From contig JBDNFI010000091.1 in assembly GCA_041689935.1 (NCBI GenBank), forward strand, positions 11,830 to 75,829: 64,000 bases of DNA, in the 5' to 3' direction. The position numbers and the translations under genes were made by a program. Origin of the DNA: CAXBDP01 sp041689935 (GTDB lineage: Bacteria > Bacteroidota > Bacteroidia > Cytophagales > Cyclobacteriaceae). The notes under the pieces are model-generated. The model saw only the letters and a list, made by a program, of their open reading frames with translations, searched no databases and had not been told where the DNA came from. This document shows, piece after piece, positions 1-8,435 of this stretch; position 1 is the stretch's first letter, and every line of letters begins with the position of its first letter.

Positions 1-537
1 GTACCATTCAAACAAATTATGATAATTCAATTGATATGCGTAGGCATATCCAGCATCAGCCCCACCCGGGAGTTGAGCCTTGCTAAGGATATTGAGATCG
101 GAATCTAAGAAACTAACCCTAAAGGATTCTTTGCTTATAAATATAAGAGAGTCAGAATTTATTTGGCGAAAAGCTACAAAGTTGAAACTACCAATACCAT
201 CAGGGCCTTGTTCATTAATTCGAACTCTTTTGATTAGTTTGTTTTCGTAAAAATCGTATTGCGAAAAGTAGCCTGTAAATGTGTTGAAAACATTTAGATA
301 ATACTTGTTATCAATTTCATTTTTATAAAGGTCAAACCTAGAATTATTAAATAAAGTAATTGAATCGAGTGAGATTTTAATAGTTTCGATATATTTGAGG
401 TCAATCTCATTGAATTGATCGCTTAACGTTAAGGTATCAATATTATGATTTACGAAAGATTCCTCATTTTGAGTGCTTTCTTTTATTTGGCAACTAGTTA
501 TAGTTGCCAAAATAAATAAAAATATTAATATTTTCAT
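1..537 (-). CDS. DUF4221-like lipoprotein, partial (cut by window edge)
   Basis: The reading frame is open from an ATG at 537 to base 1, so the C-terminal half lies outside the window. About 179 residues are visible. They begin with a short lipoprotein signal (MKILIFLFILATITSC, with Cys16 as the likely lipidated residue). A strand-rich region follows, with phrases such as YLNVFNTFTGYFSQYDF and RINEQGPDGIGSF that recall the first blades of DUF4221 proteins (usually about 370 residues). The expected location is membrane-anchored on the periplasmic or outer face, and the molecular role is unknown. A small secreted peptide gene ends 70 bases upstream on the same strand, which suggests co-transcription. 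The family call rests on recall of the family and similarity to the paralogues at 34.3 and 41.8 kb. Confidence 0.7.
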   Translation of the reverse strand, partial: MKILIFLFILATITSCQIKESTQNEESFVNHNIDTLTLSDQFNEIDLKYIETIKISLDSITLFNNSRFDLYKNEIDNKYYLNVFNTFTGYFSQYDFYENKLIKRVRINEQGPDGIGSFNFVAFRQINSDSLIFISKESFRVSFLDSDLNILSKAQLPGGADAGYAYAYQLNYHNLFEWY

Positions 538-607
538 TTTTTATCTAAATTAATTATAAAAATGAGCAATCTAATATGATTAAATTGCCCAAAACAAATT
601 CAGTGAA

Positions 608-802
608 CTATTCAATAGTAAAGATAAAGTAGCATCTTGGTGCTAACCAGTTTGGCTCCAAAGTACAAATTTCAAAATCAAACTCTGCAACAACACACGT
701 TCCAAAATTTGCTTGTGTAGCTTTAACAATACAAACACTGTACGCATTAGAAGCAACAAGCACAAACAATCCGACAATCATAATTTTGAGATACTTTTTC
801 AT
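608..802 (-). CDS. small secreted cysteine-containing peptide (64 aa), partner of downstream DUF4221 gene
   Basis: The product begins with a clear Sec signal (MKKYLKIMIVGLFVLVASNAYS), followed by a mature part of about 42 residues. Four Cys follow the signal at about residues 24, 36, 46 and 57. The protein ends in FTIE. It is encoded 70 bases upstream of the truncated DUF4221 lipoprotein and on the same strand, probably in one transcript. Three other loci in this window repeat the arrangement of secreted Cys peptide followed by propeller lipoprotein, and all four peptides end in Thr-x-Glu. It resembles the NVEALA peptides of Bacteroidales in size, signal and neighbour but lacks an NVEALA motif. 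The function is not known. A perfect (TAA)10 tract lies 28 bases upstream of the ATG. Confidence 0.7.
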   Translation of the reverse strand: MKKYLKIMIVGLFVLVASNAYSVCIVKATQANFGTCVVAEFDFEICTLEPNWLAPRCYFIFTIE

Positions 803-829
803 ATTAAAAATAATTTAGTTTGTGGATGC

Positions 830-860
<31 letters not shown>

Positions 861-861
861 G

Positions 862-869
862 CAAATATA
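862..869 (-). promoter_or_regulatory. Bacteroidota -7 box (TATATTTG) for the peptide-DUF4221 transcript
   Basis: On the minus strand this reads TATATTTG, a perfect match to the Bacteroidota -7 consensus TAnnTTTG. A TTG lies further upstream, but its spacing (about 27) is longer than the usual 19-21, so the -33 element is uncertain. The predicted transcription start falls at the edge of the (TAA)10 tract. Confidence 0.45.
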
Positions 870-960
870 AATAAGATTTATTGCCAGTTAAGTACTCAAT
901 TTAATCGTTAAAGAGTTTTTTGACCTTAAAAAAGGCATAAATCGGGTGTTGATTTTAGAA

Positions 961-1560
961 TTAGTTTTCGTTTGCAGCTAAGTGTGAAATATTGATTTCT
1001 AATTCTTTTAGCTCCTCAGCCGTCATTTCCACTACCTTCACATTCAGTTTTATGTTTTCCATTGGCTTATTGCCTGCATCCCGATCTACTGCTACAATTG
1101 CATCGATGATATCCATTCCCTTGATCACTTGCCCAAAGATGGTGTAGTCACCATCGAGCCGATGTACGCCATCTTTGTTTTGAACAATGTAGAATTGACA
1201 AGCTGCGGAAAGTTTACCGGGATTATCATCCCTTCCGGCTCCAACGGCTCCGTAGATATGGGTAAGGCTATCGACAAACTCCGGCTCAAGCAAGTAAGGC
1301 GAATCGCCAAAACCTTCTTCGGTATCGGGACAGCCACCTTGGGCTACAAAGTTTGGGATTACCCTATTGAAAGTAAGCGAATCCCAATAGCCTTGGTTTG
1401 CGAGGTCAATAAAGCTTTGCTTGTGAGTGGGAGTGCCCTCATGCAGCCAAATATAGACTTCGCCTAGTCGAGTGTCAATTTTGCCAATTTGGTAGGTTTG
1501 CGGTTGTTCACAGGAGCTTAGTGTAAAGAAAAGCCCAAGCACCAAAAATAAGTTTTTCAT
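961..1560 (-). CDS. peptidyl-prolyl cis-trans isomerase (cyclophilin type), lipoprotein
   Basis: This is a cyclophilin-fold prolyl isomerase expected to act on periplasmic or surface proteins. The chosen ATG at 1560 gives a short lipoprotein signal ending in LSSC (MKNLFLVLGLFFTLSSC). A longer in-frame start at 1608 would bury that signal. Cyclophilin hallmarks follow: TPTHKQSFIDLANQGYWDSL, FNRVIPNFVAQGG, SAACQFYIVQ and DYTIFGQVIKGMDIID. The length of about 199 residues fits single-domain lipoprotein cyclophilins. The gene stands between two lipoprotein genes on the same strand, and nothing suggests a specific substrate. Confidence 0.9.
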   Translation of the reverse strand: MKNLFLVLGLFFTLSSCEQPQTYQIGKIDTRLGEVYIWLHEGTPTHKQSFIDLANQGYWDSLTFNRVIPNFVAQGGCPDTEEGFGDSPYLLEPEFVDSLTHIYGAVGAGRDDNPGKLSAACQFYIVQNKDGVHRLDGDYTIFGQVIKGMDIIDAIVAVDRDAGNKPMENIKLNVKVVEMTAEELKELEINISHLAANEN

Positions 1561-1637
1561 GGTTTTTGTATTTTCAATAAATATAGAATTGAAAATAGGA
1601 TTGGGCAATTATTTTCTATGTTATGGCATTTCGAAGA

Positions 1638-2747
1638 TCACAACTTATACCTAAGAATTTTTTCATTCATATGATCGACTCCATAAATATAGCCATTGAC
1701 CTCATCTACAGTGAAGCTGATTAAATATTCTGGAATAGTGAGTTTCTGAATTGGATTACCATCATAGTCAAATACATGAATTTCTACTTCCTTTGAGACG
1801 TTGTAGTATTCAGATTGTTTTTGATTTCGGTACATTGCGTAAAATTGATTTTTACCAGCAAATATGTCAGCATAATAGGAGTAGTCTTCCTCCTCTTTTT
1901 CCTCCTCAGTTTTCTCTAAATTTGCCGCAGCATCGAATTCTTCCACATAATTACCAGTTGTGATTGTAGTATGCAGTTGTAAATCTTTTGTGAACATATC
2001 TATTCGGTTAAAGTCTGACATTGCTGAAAGAAACTCTCCACTTGGAGTAATTGCTATATAATCCATATAAATAAAATACAGCATTGGTCCAATCATTTGT
2101 TCGCCGTTAAGCAATTTTGGCTGCAAACCACTATCATATACTATATTTTCGGTGATGGGATTATAACCTTTCAGTCTAGATTTTTCAATTGCCTGGTAAC
2201 CTTGATTGCCTACCAATAGTGTGTCATTTATTTTGAACACTTCTTGATCTAAACCACTATTTGGGTTAATTCTTATTTCCTCTTCAACCACGAGCTTATC
2301 CTCTTTTAGCGATTCAAATAGAGAAACCTTCTTTAATTGATACTTTCGAGAGTCGAAAAGCCATACTTTATAGTCATTCTCCTGATAAGTGAATTGACCA
2401 CTGTATTTGGGTGAGATAAATGCATGCGGAGAATCTCCTGTTCTTCCTACATGACCAAGATGCTCTAGATTATTTACATTATAAACACTCCAAATTCGTT
2501 CATCATCCATTAACTGAAGCATTAACAAAGTGTCCAACATTTTGACTGTAAAACCTTTGATTTCATCTTCCAGAATTAATTCTCCAGCTAAGGTTTTCTC
2601 TTCAGGAAAGTTTATAACTTTAATTAACTCCTTCTCTTGAAGAGTTTCAATTTCACTTGATTTTTGAGATTCATTTGAAGTCTCTTCAATTTGTGAAGAA
2701 CATGCCGCAAACAATATAAGGAAGAATAATATTTTAAGTGAACCCAT
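1638..2747 (-). CDS. TolB-like six-bladed beta-propeller lipoprotein (BF3164-like)
   Basis: The ATG at 2747 starts a lipoprotein signal (MGSLKILFFLILFAACSS). An in-frame extension back to 2921 has no signal-like N-terminus and overlaps the neighbouring gene, so it was not used. The 369-residue product is strand-rich with an acidic low-complexity segment (KTEEEKEEEDYSYY). It ends with the signature EYLISFTVDEVNGYIYGV, shared almost word for word with the propeller protein at 62.4-63.5 kb (DYIANFTVDESRGKIYGV). This matches the Bacteroidota TolB-like six-bladed propeller lipoproteins, whose function is unknown. No small peptide gene precedes it, unlike four other loci here. It follows a glycosyltransferase gene on the same strand. 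Confidence 0.75.
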   Translation of the reverse strand: MGSLKILFFLILFAACSSQIEETSNESQKSSEIETLQEKELIKVINFPEEKTLAGELILEDEIKGFTVKMLDTLLMLQLMDDERIWSVYNVNNLEHLGHVGRTGDSPHAFISPKYSGQFTYQENDYKVWLFDSRKYQLKKVSLFESLKEDKLVVEEEIRINPNSGLDQEVFKINDTLLVGNQGYQAIEKSRLKGYNPITENIVYDSGLQPKLLNGEQMIGPMLYFIYMDYIAITPSGEFLSAMSDFNRIDMFTKDLQLHTTITTGNYVEEFDAAANLEKTEEEKEEEDYSYYADIFAGKNQFYAMYRNQKQSEYYNVSKEVEIHVFDYDGNPIQKLTIPEYLISFTVDEVNGYIYGVDHMNEKILRYKL

Positions 2748-2883
2748 ATCTGTAATCAAAGATTTGTTTGTAATTGGATAATAGTAGAACAAATAATATA
2801 CTAAAAATAGTAATAAACTTTGGAAAGCTTCGAGGATATAAATTCTTTCGGGTTCTTTTTTTCTAAAAACTCTTGCCGGCAGT

Positions 2884-4557
2884 TTATCTTGCTTCCCTAT
2901 AAACCAAATAATACACCTCAAAAGCTTCCATATTGCCTTGTTCGGCTTGAATATAGGCTCTTACAAAAATGGCAAAGCGGCTTTCGGAGGTTTTTTCGTA
3001 GATATAGCCATTCCATAGAGTTTCTGGGCTACCCATTGCTTCCCAAGTGTCAGCTTTTACCAATGCAAGTAATTCATTATTAGTATTATAGATATTTACT
3101 AATTCTTCCTCACTGGCATCCCGAATCATTTTCCGTTTGGCATAATAGGGTAAATTGTGCAAGATTCGATCTTGCATATAAATAGGCGTGGAGGAGGAAG
3201 GAACTGTTTGGTTGATGATCTTGCCGATCTCTTTGTATGGTCTGTATTTTTCTAGCTGAGGCAATACAGCCAAACTGAAAATAAACAAAGGCACAAACAC
3301 ACACATAAAGGGAATCAATCGGATGGTGTTTTCCCTGCCAGCTCTATAGCTGAGCCAGCCAATAAGCAAACCAATAACCAAGGGTATTTCTAACCAATTG
3401 CGACTTAAGTCGAGGTAAATAACTAAGGCAATTCCTGCCACAAAAAGTAGGATGGCTGGAAATAATAAACTCACATTCCAAGCGATCTGCCATTTTCGGT
3501 TCGATAATATCTGTGGATTTACAAAAACCCAGGCTACCATTATCGCCATGGCCGGATGCGCCTGAATAAAGTATGTCGGGATTTTCCCACTACTGATGGT
3601 GAAAATAAGGAGCATCGCAAAAAACCATGCTAGTGGCAATGCCAATTCCTTTCGCCATTTTTTACTCCTAACAATCAGTACCAGCGCCAAGTAAAAGGCC
3701 AATGAATAAGGCAAAAAGCTCCAAGAGATAACGGCAGGATAAAAGAAAGGATCATCCCATGAAAAAGGCTTTTTGCCTACCGCTCTATTGATCGTTTCGG
3801 CATTCAGCACATCTTGAAAAGCTTCTCCATAAGCGGAGTTCATGTAGACAATCCAACTTAGCCCGATTATCAAACTGATCAAGATACCGGGAATGTGAAG
3901 GAAGAATCGCAGCTCCTTCCATGCATTTTTGATTTGCCAATTTTGGTATATCAATACAAACAATCCGATAATGGCACCAATCACAATAAAGTATGGATAG
4001 CCTTTGACTAGGACAGTAACCCCTAGCGTAACAAAAGCGAGAAACAACCACCATTTATTTCGGCTTTGCCATGCGATCACAAATAGCAAAATGCATAGTG
4101 TGAAAAAGAAGGTTAGCGGTGTTTCGGGAGAGGCATATTGCTTATTTCCTACAAATTGGAAGGAAAAAGCCATCGTGATAAAGGTCCATAAACTGGCTTT
4201 TGGGCCATATAGCCTGCCAGCAATTCCTGCGGCTGCAAAATTGGTGAGGTAGGCGAGGAGGACTATTGGCAAGCGGATGGCCCATTCGTTAAGTCCAAAT
4301 AATACTACCGAACTCGCAATGAGCCAATAAGTAAGCGGTGGTTTATTAAATCGAGGCTCGTAGTTGTAAAAAAACTCTAAGTAATTCCCACTTTCAAACA
4401 TCTCTCTTACTGCCTCGGCATAGAAACTCTCATTGGGAGTCCATATAGCATTGGTGCCAAAATTGGTGAAATACAATAGGGCAGTAATTCCATATATCGC
4501 ATATTTGAACCAAGGCTGATCCATTACAGTAGTTTCCTTAGGAGCTAATTTTGCCAT
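2884..4557 (-). CDS. glycosyltransferase family 39 / ArnT-like membrane protein
   Basis: A 557-residue multi-span inner-membrane protein of the polyprenyl-phosphate-dependent glycosyltransferase family (PMT/ArnT class). These enzymes transfer a sugar from a lipid carrier to lipid A, protein or polysaccharide on the periplasmic side. The first loop holds family-typical sequence: NAIWTPNESFYAEAVREMF, then FNKPPLTYW (the acidic first-loop site and the KPPL motif). Around ten hydrophobic segments follow, then a soluble C-terminal part. The gene lies 1 base after a GT2 gene on the same strand, so the two are probably co-transcribed and act in one envelope glycan pathway. The sugar and acceptor cannot be read from the sequence. 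Confidence 0.88.
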   Translation of the reverse strand: MAKLAPKETTVMDQPWFKYAIYGITALLYFTNFGTNAIWTPNESFYAEAVREMFESGNYLEFFYNYEPRFNKPPLTYWLIASSVVLFGLNEWAIRLPIVLLAYLTNFAAAGIAGRLYGPKASLWTFITMAFSFQFVGNKQYASPETPLTFFFTLCILLFVIAWQSRNKWWLFLAFVTLGVTVLVKGYPYFIVIGAIIGLFVLIYQNWQIKNAWKELRFFLHIPGILISLIIGLSWIVYMNSAYGEAFQDVLNAETINRAVGKKPFSWDDPFFYPAVISWSFLPYSLAFYLALVLIVRSKKWRKELALPLAWFFAMLLIFTISSGKIPTYFIQAHPAMAIMVAWVFVNPQILSNRKWQIAWNVSLLFPAILLFVAGIALVIYLDLSRNWLEIPLVIGLLIGWLSYRAGRENTIRLIPFMCVFVPLFIFSLAVLPQLEKYRPYKEIGKIINQTVPSSSTPIYMQDRILHNLPYYAKRKMIRDASEEELVNIYNTNNELLALVKADTWEAMGSPETLWNGYIYEKTSESRFAIFVRAYIQAEQGNMEAFEVYYLVYREAR

Positions 4558-4558
4558 A

Positions 4559-5332
4559 TTATAATTTTTGCCTGCCTTGCTGATGAAGATAACGGTAGCA
4601 ATATTTCAGAAATGTGCTGTATCCACTAATAGTCGCAATAAAAAAGCCATCGAAGCCATCTTTGAATCCGGCTTTTAGTAAATAATCTCTCCAAAAGCGA
4701 TAGCTAGGGCTAAACATGATTTGCCAGATGGACGCTTTTTTGCCTATGCTTGCCATAGCCCCAGCAGCGATAAAGGCGTATTTTTCGGCACGCTCTACAT
4801 GCTCTTGTACCGTGTAATAGGAATAATGCAGCAAATCTCCGCTTAGTTTGTGAATCGAACTACCCTCAATCAAATCTACTTGGTCATGTGGATTCATTCC
4901 TCCCCATTTGCCTTTGCGTCTGTCCCAAAGCCTTGTTTTGGTATCTGGATACCAGCTGCCGTGCCGAATCCACCTCCCGCAATAGTTCGTAAGTCGGTTC
5001 ATCCGCCAGCCGTCATTCTGCCAATTATTTTTTGCCGCCAAAATCGATTTTTTCAATTCATCAGACAAAGCTTCATCCGCATCTAATGCCAACACATAGT
5101 CGTATTTTGCCAAGGATACGGCTAGGTTTTTTTGCTCTATATGTCCTATAAATGTCTGCGAATGAAAACTCACCTGATATTGCAGGCAAATATTTTTGGT
5201 GCCATCCGTTGAATTAGAATCGAGCACCACAATCTCATCTGCCACGCCTTGCAAAGAATCCAAACACCTCTCGATATTTTTCTCTTCGTTGTAGGTGATA
5301 ATTACCGCCGAAAGTTTTACAGCTTGGGACAT
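4559..5332 (-). CDS. glycosyltransferase family 2 (WaaE/KdtX-like)
   Basis: A soluble GT-A fold glycosyltransferase of about 257 residues. The nucleotide-binding start is LSAVIITYNEEKNIERCLDS, the metal-binding region is YVLALDADEAL, and GMNPHDQV resembles the LPS-core beta-glycosyltransferase WaaE group. The ATG at 5332 is preferred because the upstream in-frame start is only a TTG. It is followed after 1 base by the GT39 gene, so a shared transcript is likely. The expected role is addition of a sugar to LPS core or another envelope glycan at the cytoplasmic face. The exact product is not determined. Confidence 0.9.
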   Translation of the reverse strand: MSQAVKLSAVIITYNEEKNIERCLDSLQGVADEIVVLDSNSTDGTKNICLQYQVSFHSQTFIGHIEQKNLAVSLAKYDYVLALDADEALSDELKKSILAAKNNWQNDGWRMNRLTNYCGRWIRHGSWYPDTKTRLWDRRKGKWGGMNPHDQVDLIEGSSIHKLSGDLLHYSYYTVQEHVERAEKYAFIAAGAMASIGKKASIWQIMFSPSYRFWRDYLLKAGFKDGFDGFFIATISGYSTFLKYCYRYLHQQGRQKL

Positions 5333-5432
5333 AGGCCACAAAATTAAACAAATTTGATTGCCTAAGATTCTTTAATTTGTAAGATTACGATACCAAGCGG
5401 TATTGTCGTAATTTTGTATTAAATATTGGGAA

Positions 5433-6014
5433 ATGATAATTGTAGAAAAAACAGTATTGAGTGATGATGTAGCAGAGCAGGCGTTTGTATGTGATCTGGC
5501 AAAATGCAAAGGAGCCTGCTGTGTAGAAGGTGATTCAGGAGCGCCACTTGAAGATGATGAATTGAAGATTTTTGAAGAAATCTACGATGATATTGAGCCA
5601 TTTTTGAGTGAAGAAGGAAAAAAGGAAATTAAAAAACAGGGCTTATATCTAAAGGATATTGAAGGAGATTACACCACGCCGACTATTGGCGGGAGGGAAT
5701 GTGCCTATGCCGTTTATGATAAAAATAAAATGCTCCAATGTGGTATCGAGCTGGCTTGGAAAGCTGGTAAAACCCATTATCGCAAACCCATCAGTTGCCA
5801 ACTATACCCAATCAGAGTAACCAAATACGATCAGTACGATGCCATCAATTATCATAGATGGCATATTTGCAGTGCTGCCTGCGACTTGGGTAATAAACTA
5901 CAAGTGCCGGTGTATATCTTTTTGAAAGACGCGCTAGTAAGGAAGTATGGAGAAGAATGGTATGCCAAATTGGAGATTGAAGTAGCAAAGAAAAATCGAA
6001 AACAATATGAATAG
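5433..6014 (+). CDS. DUF3109 family protein (YkgJ-like cysteine cluster)
   Basis: A 193-residue cytoplasmic protein of the DUF3109 family, related to the CxxxCxxCC metal-binding YkgJ proteins. The Cys cluster appears near the N-terminus as CDLAKCKGACC (about residues 23-33). Further Cys follow in GGRECAY, LQCGIEL, SCQLYPI and the HICSAACDLG segment, so a metal centre or zinc site is likely. The function is unknown; the family is conserved across Bacteroidota. It overlaps the start of the downstream TonB-C lipoprotein gene by 8 bases, which implies translational coupling. Confidence 0.88.
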   Translation: MIIVEKTVLSDDVAEQAFVCDLAKCKGACCVEGDSGAPLEDDELKIFEEIYDDIEPFLSEEGKKEIKKQGLYLKDIEGDYTTPTIGGRECAYAVYDKNKMLQCGIELAWKAGKTHYRKPISCQLYPIRVTKYDQYDAINYHRWHICSAACDLGNKLQVPVYIFLKDALVRKYGEEWYAKLEIEVAKKNRKQYE

Positions 6015-6444
6015 GATCCGCTTCGCGAATGTCGCATTTTTAGTGCTGACCACGCTTATTTTAAGTAGCTGCGCTGCCTTATTTGGTATTCAGGAGGAAA
6101 TAGTATTTGAATCAATCTCAGGCAAATTGAAAGGCACTGAAATCATGGTAGAAACTGGAGCGCAATTCAACAGAGGTTATCCAGGGTTAATCAGAGATAT
6201 TTCTAGGAGCATCAAATATCCGGATGTTTCTCGCAGAATGTCCAAGCAAGGTACAGTTTTCGTAAAATTTGTAGTGGACGAAAATGCTAAAGTAAGAGAT
6301 GTGAGTGTAGAGCGTGGTGTCGATTTCAATCTGGATCAGGAAGCTGTAAGAGTAGTGAAAAATCTTACTCCGTGGAAAAATGGTGTTTATAATGATAAGC
6401 CAGCAGCATTTGAGTATATCGTTCCTGTTCCTTTTAGGCTTTAG
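6007..6444 (+). CDS. TonB C-terminal-domain lipoprotein
   Basis: A 145-residue protein with a lipoprotein-type signal (LVLTTLILSSC, Cys near residue 22) and a TonB C-terminal fold. That fold is shown by YPDVSRRMSKQGTVFVKFVV, DENAKVRDVSVERGV, LDQEAVRVVKNL and the final IVPVPFRL. TonB-C domains in lipoproteins without the usual cytoplasmic anchor and proline-rich linker are common in Bacteroidota, where the partner is often unknown. Its start lies inside the end of the DUF3109 gene, and a strong hairpin terminator follows. Confidence 0.85.
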   Translation: MNRIRFANVAFLVLTTLILSSCAALFGIQEEIVFESISGKLKGTEIMVETGAQFNRGYPGLIRDISRSIKYPDVSRRMSKQGTVFVKFVVDENAKVRDVSVERGVDFNLDQEAVRVVKNLTPWKNGVYNDKPAAFEYIVPVPFRL

Positions 6445-6496
6445 CTATTTATCAGCTGCTAAAGTATGGGGATGTTTTTGGGTGATAGATGCAGCA

Positions 6497-6524
6497 ATAA
6501 AAAAACCGCCGAAGCGGTTTTTTG
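6497..6524. terminator. bidirectional intrinsic terminator
   Basis: A perfect stem AAAAAACCGC / GCGGTTTTTT with a CGAA loop, flanked by A and T tracts, sits between the convergent TonB-C lipoprotein gene and accC. It can serve both strands. Confidence 0.9.
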
Positions 6525-6527
6525 TCT

Positions 6528-7871
6528 TTATACATCAGAGAAATCAAAGCTCTCTAAGAATTTCGTTGTGTAGATTCCTTTCTTAAATTGAGGGTCATCC
6601 ATCAATTTGATATGGAATGGAATTGTAGTCTTAACTCCTTCTATTACAAACTCTTGCAAGGCTCTTTTCATCCTTACCAGTACTTCCTCTCGCGATTGTC
6701 CAGTCACGATCAATTTGGCAATCATAGAGTCATAATTGGGCGGAATGGTGTAGCCGGCGTATACATGGCTATCGATTCTTACTCCATGGCCGCCGGGCAC
6801 ATGAAGGTTCGTGATTTTACCTGGGCTCGGCATGAAATTCTTTCTAGGATCTTCCGCATTTATACGGCATTCCATAGCGAATAATTTCGGAGTATAGTTT
6901 TTGCCAGAGATCGGTATTCCCGCTGCAACTTTGATTTGTTCTTTGATCAAATCAAAATCCGTTACTTCTTCGGTAATTGGATGCTCTACTTGGATACGAG
7001 TATTCATTTCCATAAAGTAGAAATTCAAGGCTTTGTCGACCAAAAACTCAATGGTTCCGGCACCTTCATATTTAATTGAGCTGGCACCTTTAATAGCTGC
7101 ATCGCCCATTCTTTTTCTCAAATCATCAGTCATTATCGGGGAAGGTGTTTCTTCTACCAATTTCTGATGTCTTCTTTGTATGGAGCAATCTCTTTCGGAA
7201 AGGTGGCAAACCCTTCCTGTAGAGTCGCCTATCACTTGGATTTCGATATGCTTGGGTTCTTCAATAAATTTCTCCAAGTAGAGGCGATCATTGCCAAATG
7301 CGGCACCAGATTCTTGGCGAGCATCATCCCAAGCTTTTTTAAATTCTTTTTCCGCTTTCACGATCCGCATTCCACGGCCACCACCTCCCGCTGTTGCTTT
7401 GAGGATCACCGGGTAGCCCATTTCATTGGCTAATTTTATACCTTGCTCCATCGAGCTAAGAACGCCCACAGAACCGGGGATGGTTGGTACCCCAGCTGCT
7501 TGCATAGTAGCTTTTGCAGTTGCTTTATCTCCCATTTTATCAATCATCTCTGCACTTGCACCTATGAATTTGATACCTGTTTCGGCACAAATTCTAGAGA
7601 AGTCGGCATTTTCCGAAAGGAATCCGTACCCAGGATGGATGGCATCTGCATTCGTGATTTCGGCAGCTGCGATGATATGTGGGATATTTAAGTAAGAAAG
7701 TTTGCTTGGTGCTGGACCTATGCAAACTGCCTCGTCGGCAAATCGTACGTGGAGGCTTTCTTTATCGGCTGCAGAATATACTGCAACAGTTTTTATTCCC
7801 ATTTCTCTACAAGTCCGGATGATCCTGAGAGCAATTTCGCCTCTGTTAGCTATTAATATTTTTTTGAACAT
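6528..7871 (-). CDS. accC: biotin carboxylase subunit of acetyl-CoA carboxylase
   Basis: Carboxylates the biotin of AccB using ATP and bicarbonate, the first half-reaction of malonyl-CoA synthesis. The ATG at 7871 gives the family start MFKKILIANRGEIALRI; an upstream in-frame start adds 8 unlikely residues. The 447-residue length is normal. Visible motifs are the glycine-rich ATP-grasp loop KATAGGGGRGMRIV, the biotin-carboxylase signature EKFIEEPKHIEIQV, and the MNTRIQVEHPITE catalytic segment. It is the last gene of a leftward run (pdxA, DUF177, rpmF, plsX, fabH, efp, accB, accC) that joins fatty-acid synthesis with translation genes. Confidence 0.97.
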   Translation of the reverse strand: MFKKILIANRGEIALRIIRTCREMGIKTVAVYSAADKESLHVRFADEAVCIGPAPSKLSYLNIPHIIAAAEITNADAIHPGYGFLSENADFSRICAETGIKFIGASAEMIDKMGDKATAKATMQAAGVPTIPGSVGVLSSMEQGIKLANEMGYPVILKATAGGGGRGMRIVKAEKEFKKAWDDARQESGAAFGNDRLYLEKFIEEPKHIEIQVIGDSTGRVCHLSERDCSIQRRHQKLVEETPSPIMTDDLRKRMGDAAIKGASSIKYEGAGTIEFLVDKALNFYFMEMNTRIQVEHPITEEVTDFDLIKEQIKVAAGIPISGKNYTPKLFAMECRINAEDPRKNFMPSPGKITNLHVPGGHGVRIDSHVYAGYTIPPNYDSMIAKLIVTGQSREEVLVRMKRALQEFVIEGVKTTIPFHIKLMDDPQFKKGIYTTKFLESFDFSDV

Positions 7872-7898
7872 GAATGAGGAAGCTAAATGAAACAATAA

Positions 7899-8396
7899 TT
7901 AAGAAGGATCTACTAAGAAAAGTGGCTGATCGTATTCTACTGGAGTAGAATTATCGATAAGTACTTTTACAATGGTGCCCGATACTTCTGATTCAATTTC
8001 ATTAAACAATTTCATGGCTTCAACTATGCAAACCACTTGGCCAGCCTCTACTTTATCGCCAATCTGGACAAATGCAGGAGAGTCAGGGTTTGGCATACGA
8101 TAAAAAGTCCCGATCATCGGTGATTTGATTTCTAGGTAGTTTTTATTGCTTTCTTCTTCTGCCGGAGCCGCTGTCGGAGCCGCTGCTGGAGCTGCGGCTA
8201 GAGGTGCAGGGCTATGGGCTACCACTGCTGCTGGAGCTGGAGCAGCTACTTGAAGTCTCGTTACTTGCTCCAAAATTTGAGGAGCATCATTCGACCTTTT
8301 TACTTTTATCTTAAATTCCTCAGTTTCAATATTCACTTCTTCCAATCCAGTTTTGGATATGAAATCGATAAGTTCTTGGATGTCTTTTGCTTTCAT
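7899..8396 (-). CDS. accB: biotin carboxyl carrier protein of acetyl-CoA carboxylase
   Basis: The 165-residue carrier has an N-terminal helical segment, an Ala/Pro-rich linker (about residues 50-80) and a C-terminal biotinyl domain. Biotin is attached at Lys129 in the invariant EAMKL motif, and the domain also shows KSPMIGTFYR and VEAGQVVCIV. It carries carboxybiotin between AccC (next gene, 27 bases downstream) and the carboxyltransferase, which is not in this window. It is co-transcribed with efp and accC by position. Confidence 0.97.
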   Translation of the reverse strand: MKAKDIQELIDFISKTGLEEVNIETEEFKIKVKRSNDAPQILEQVTRLQVAAPAPAAVVAHSPAPLAAAPAAAPTAAPAEEESNKNYLEIKSPMIGTFYRMPNPDSPAFVQIGDKVEAGQVVCIVEAMKLFNEIESEVSGTIVKVLIDNSTPVEYDQPLFLVDPS

Positions 8397-8435
8397 TTTT
8401 CGTTTGGTTAATTTTAGAAAACCAGTAAAGTTTTT

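Noticed and set aside
2748..2921. N-terminal extension of the propeller gene to 2921
   Set aside because: The extension lacks a signal, overlaps the neighbouring gene, and places the lipobox 75 residues inside the protein.
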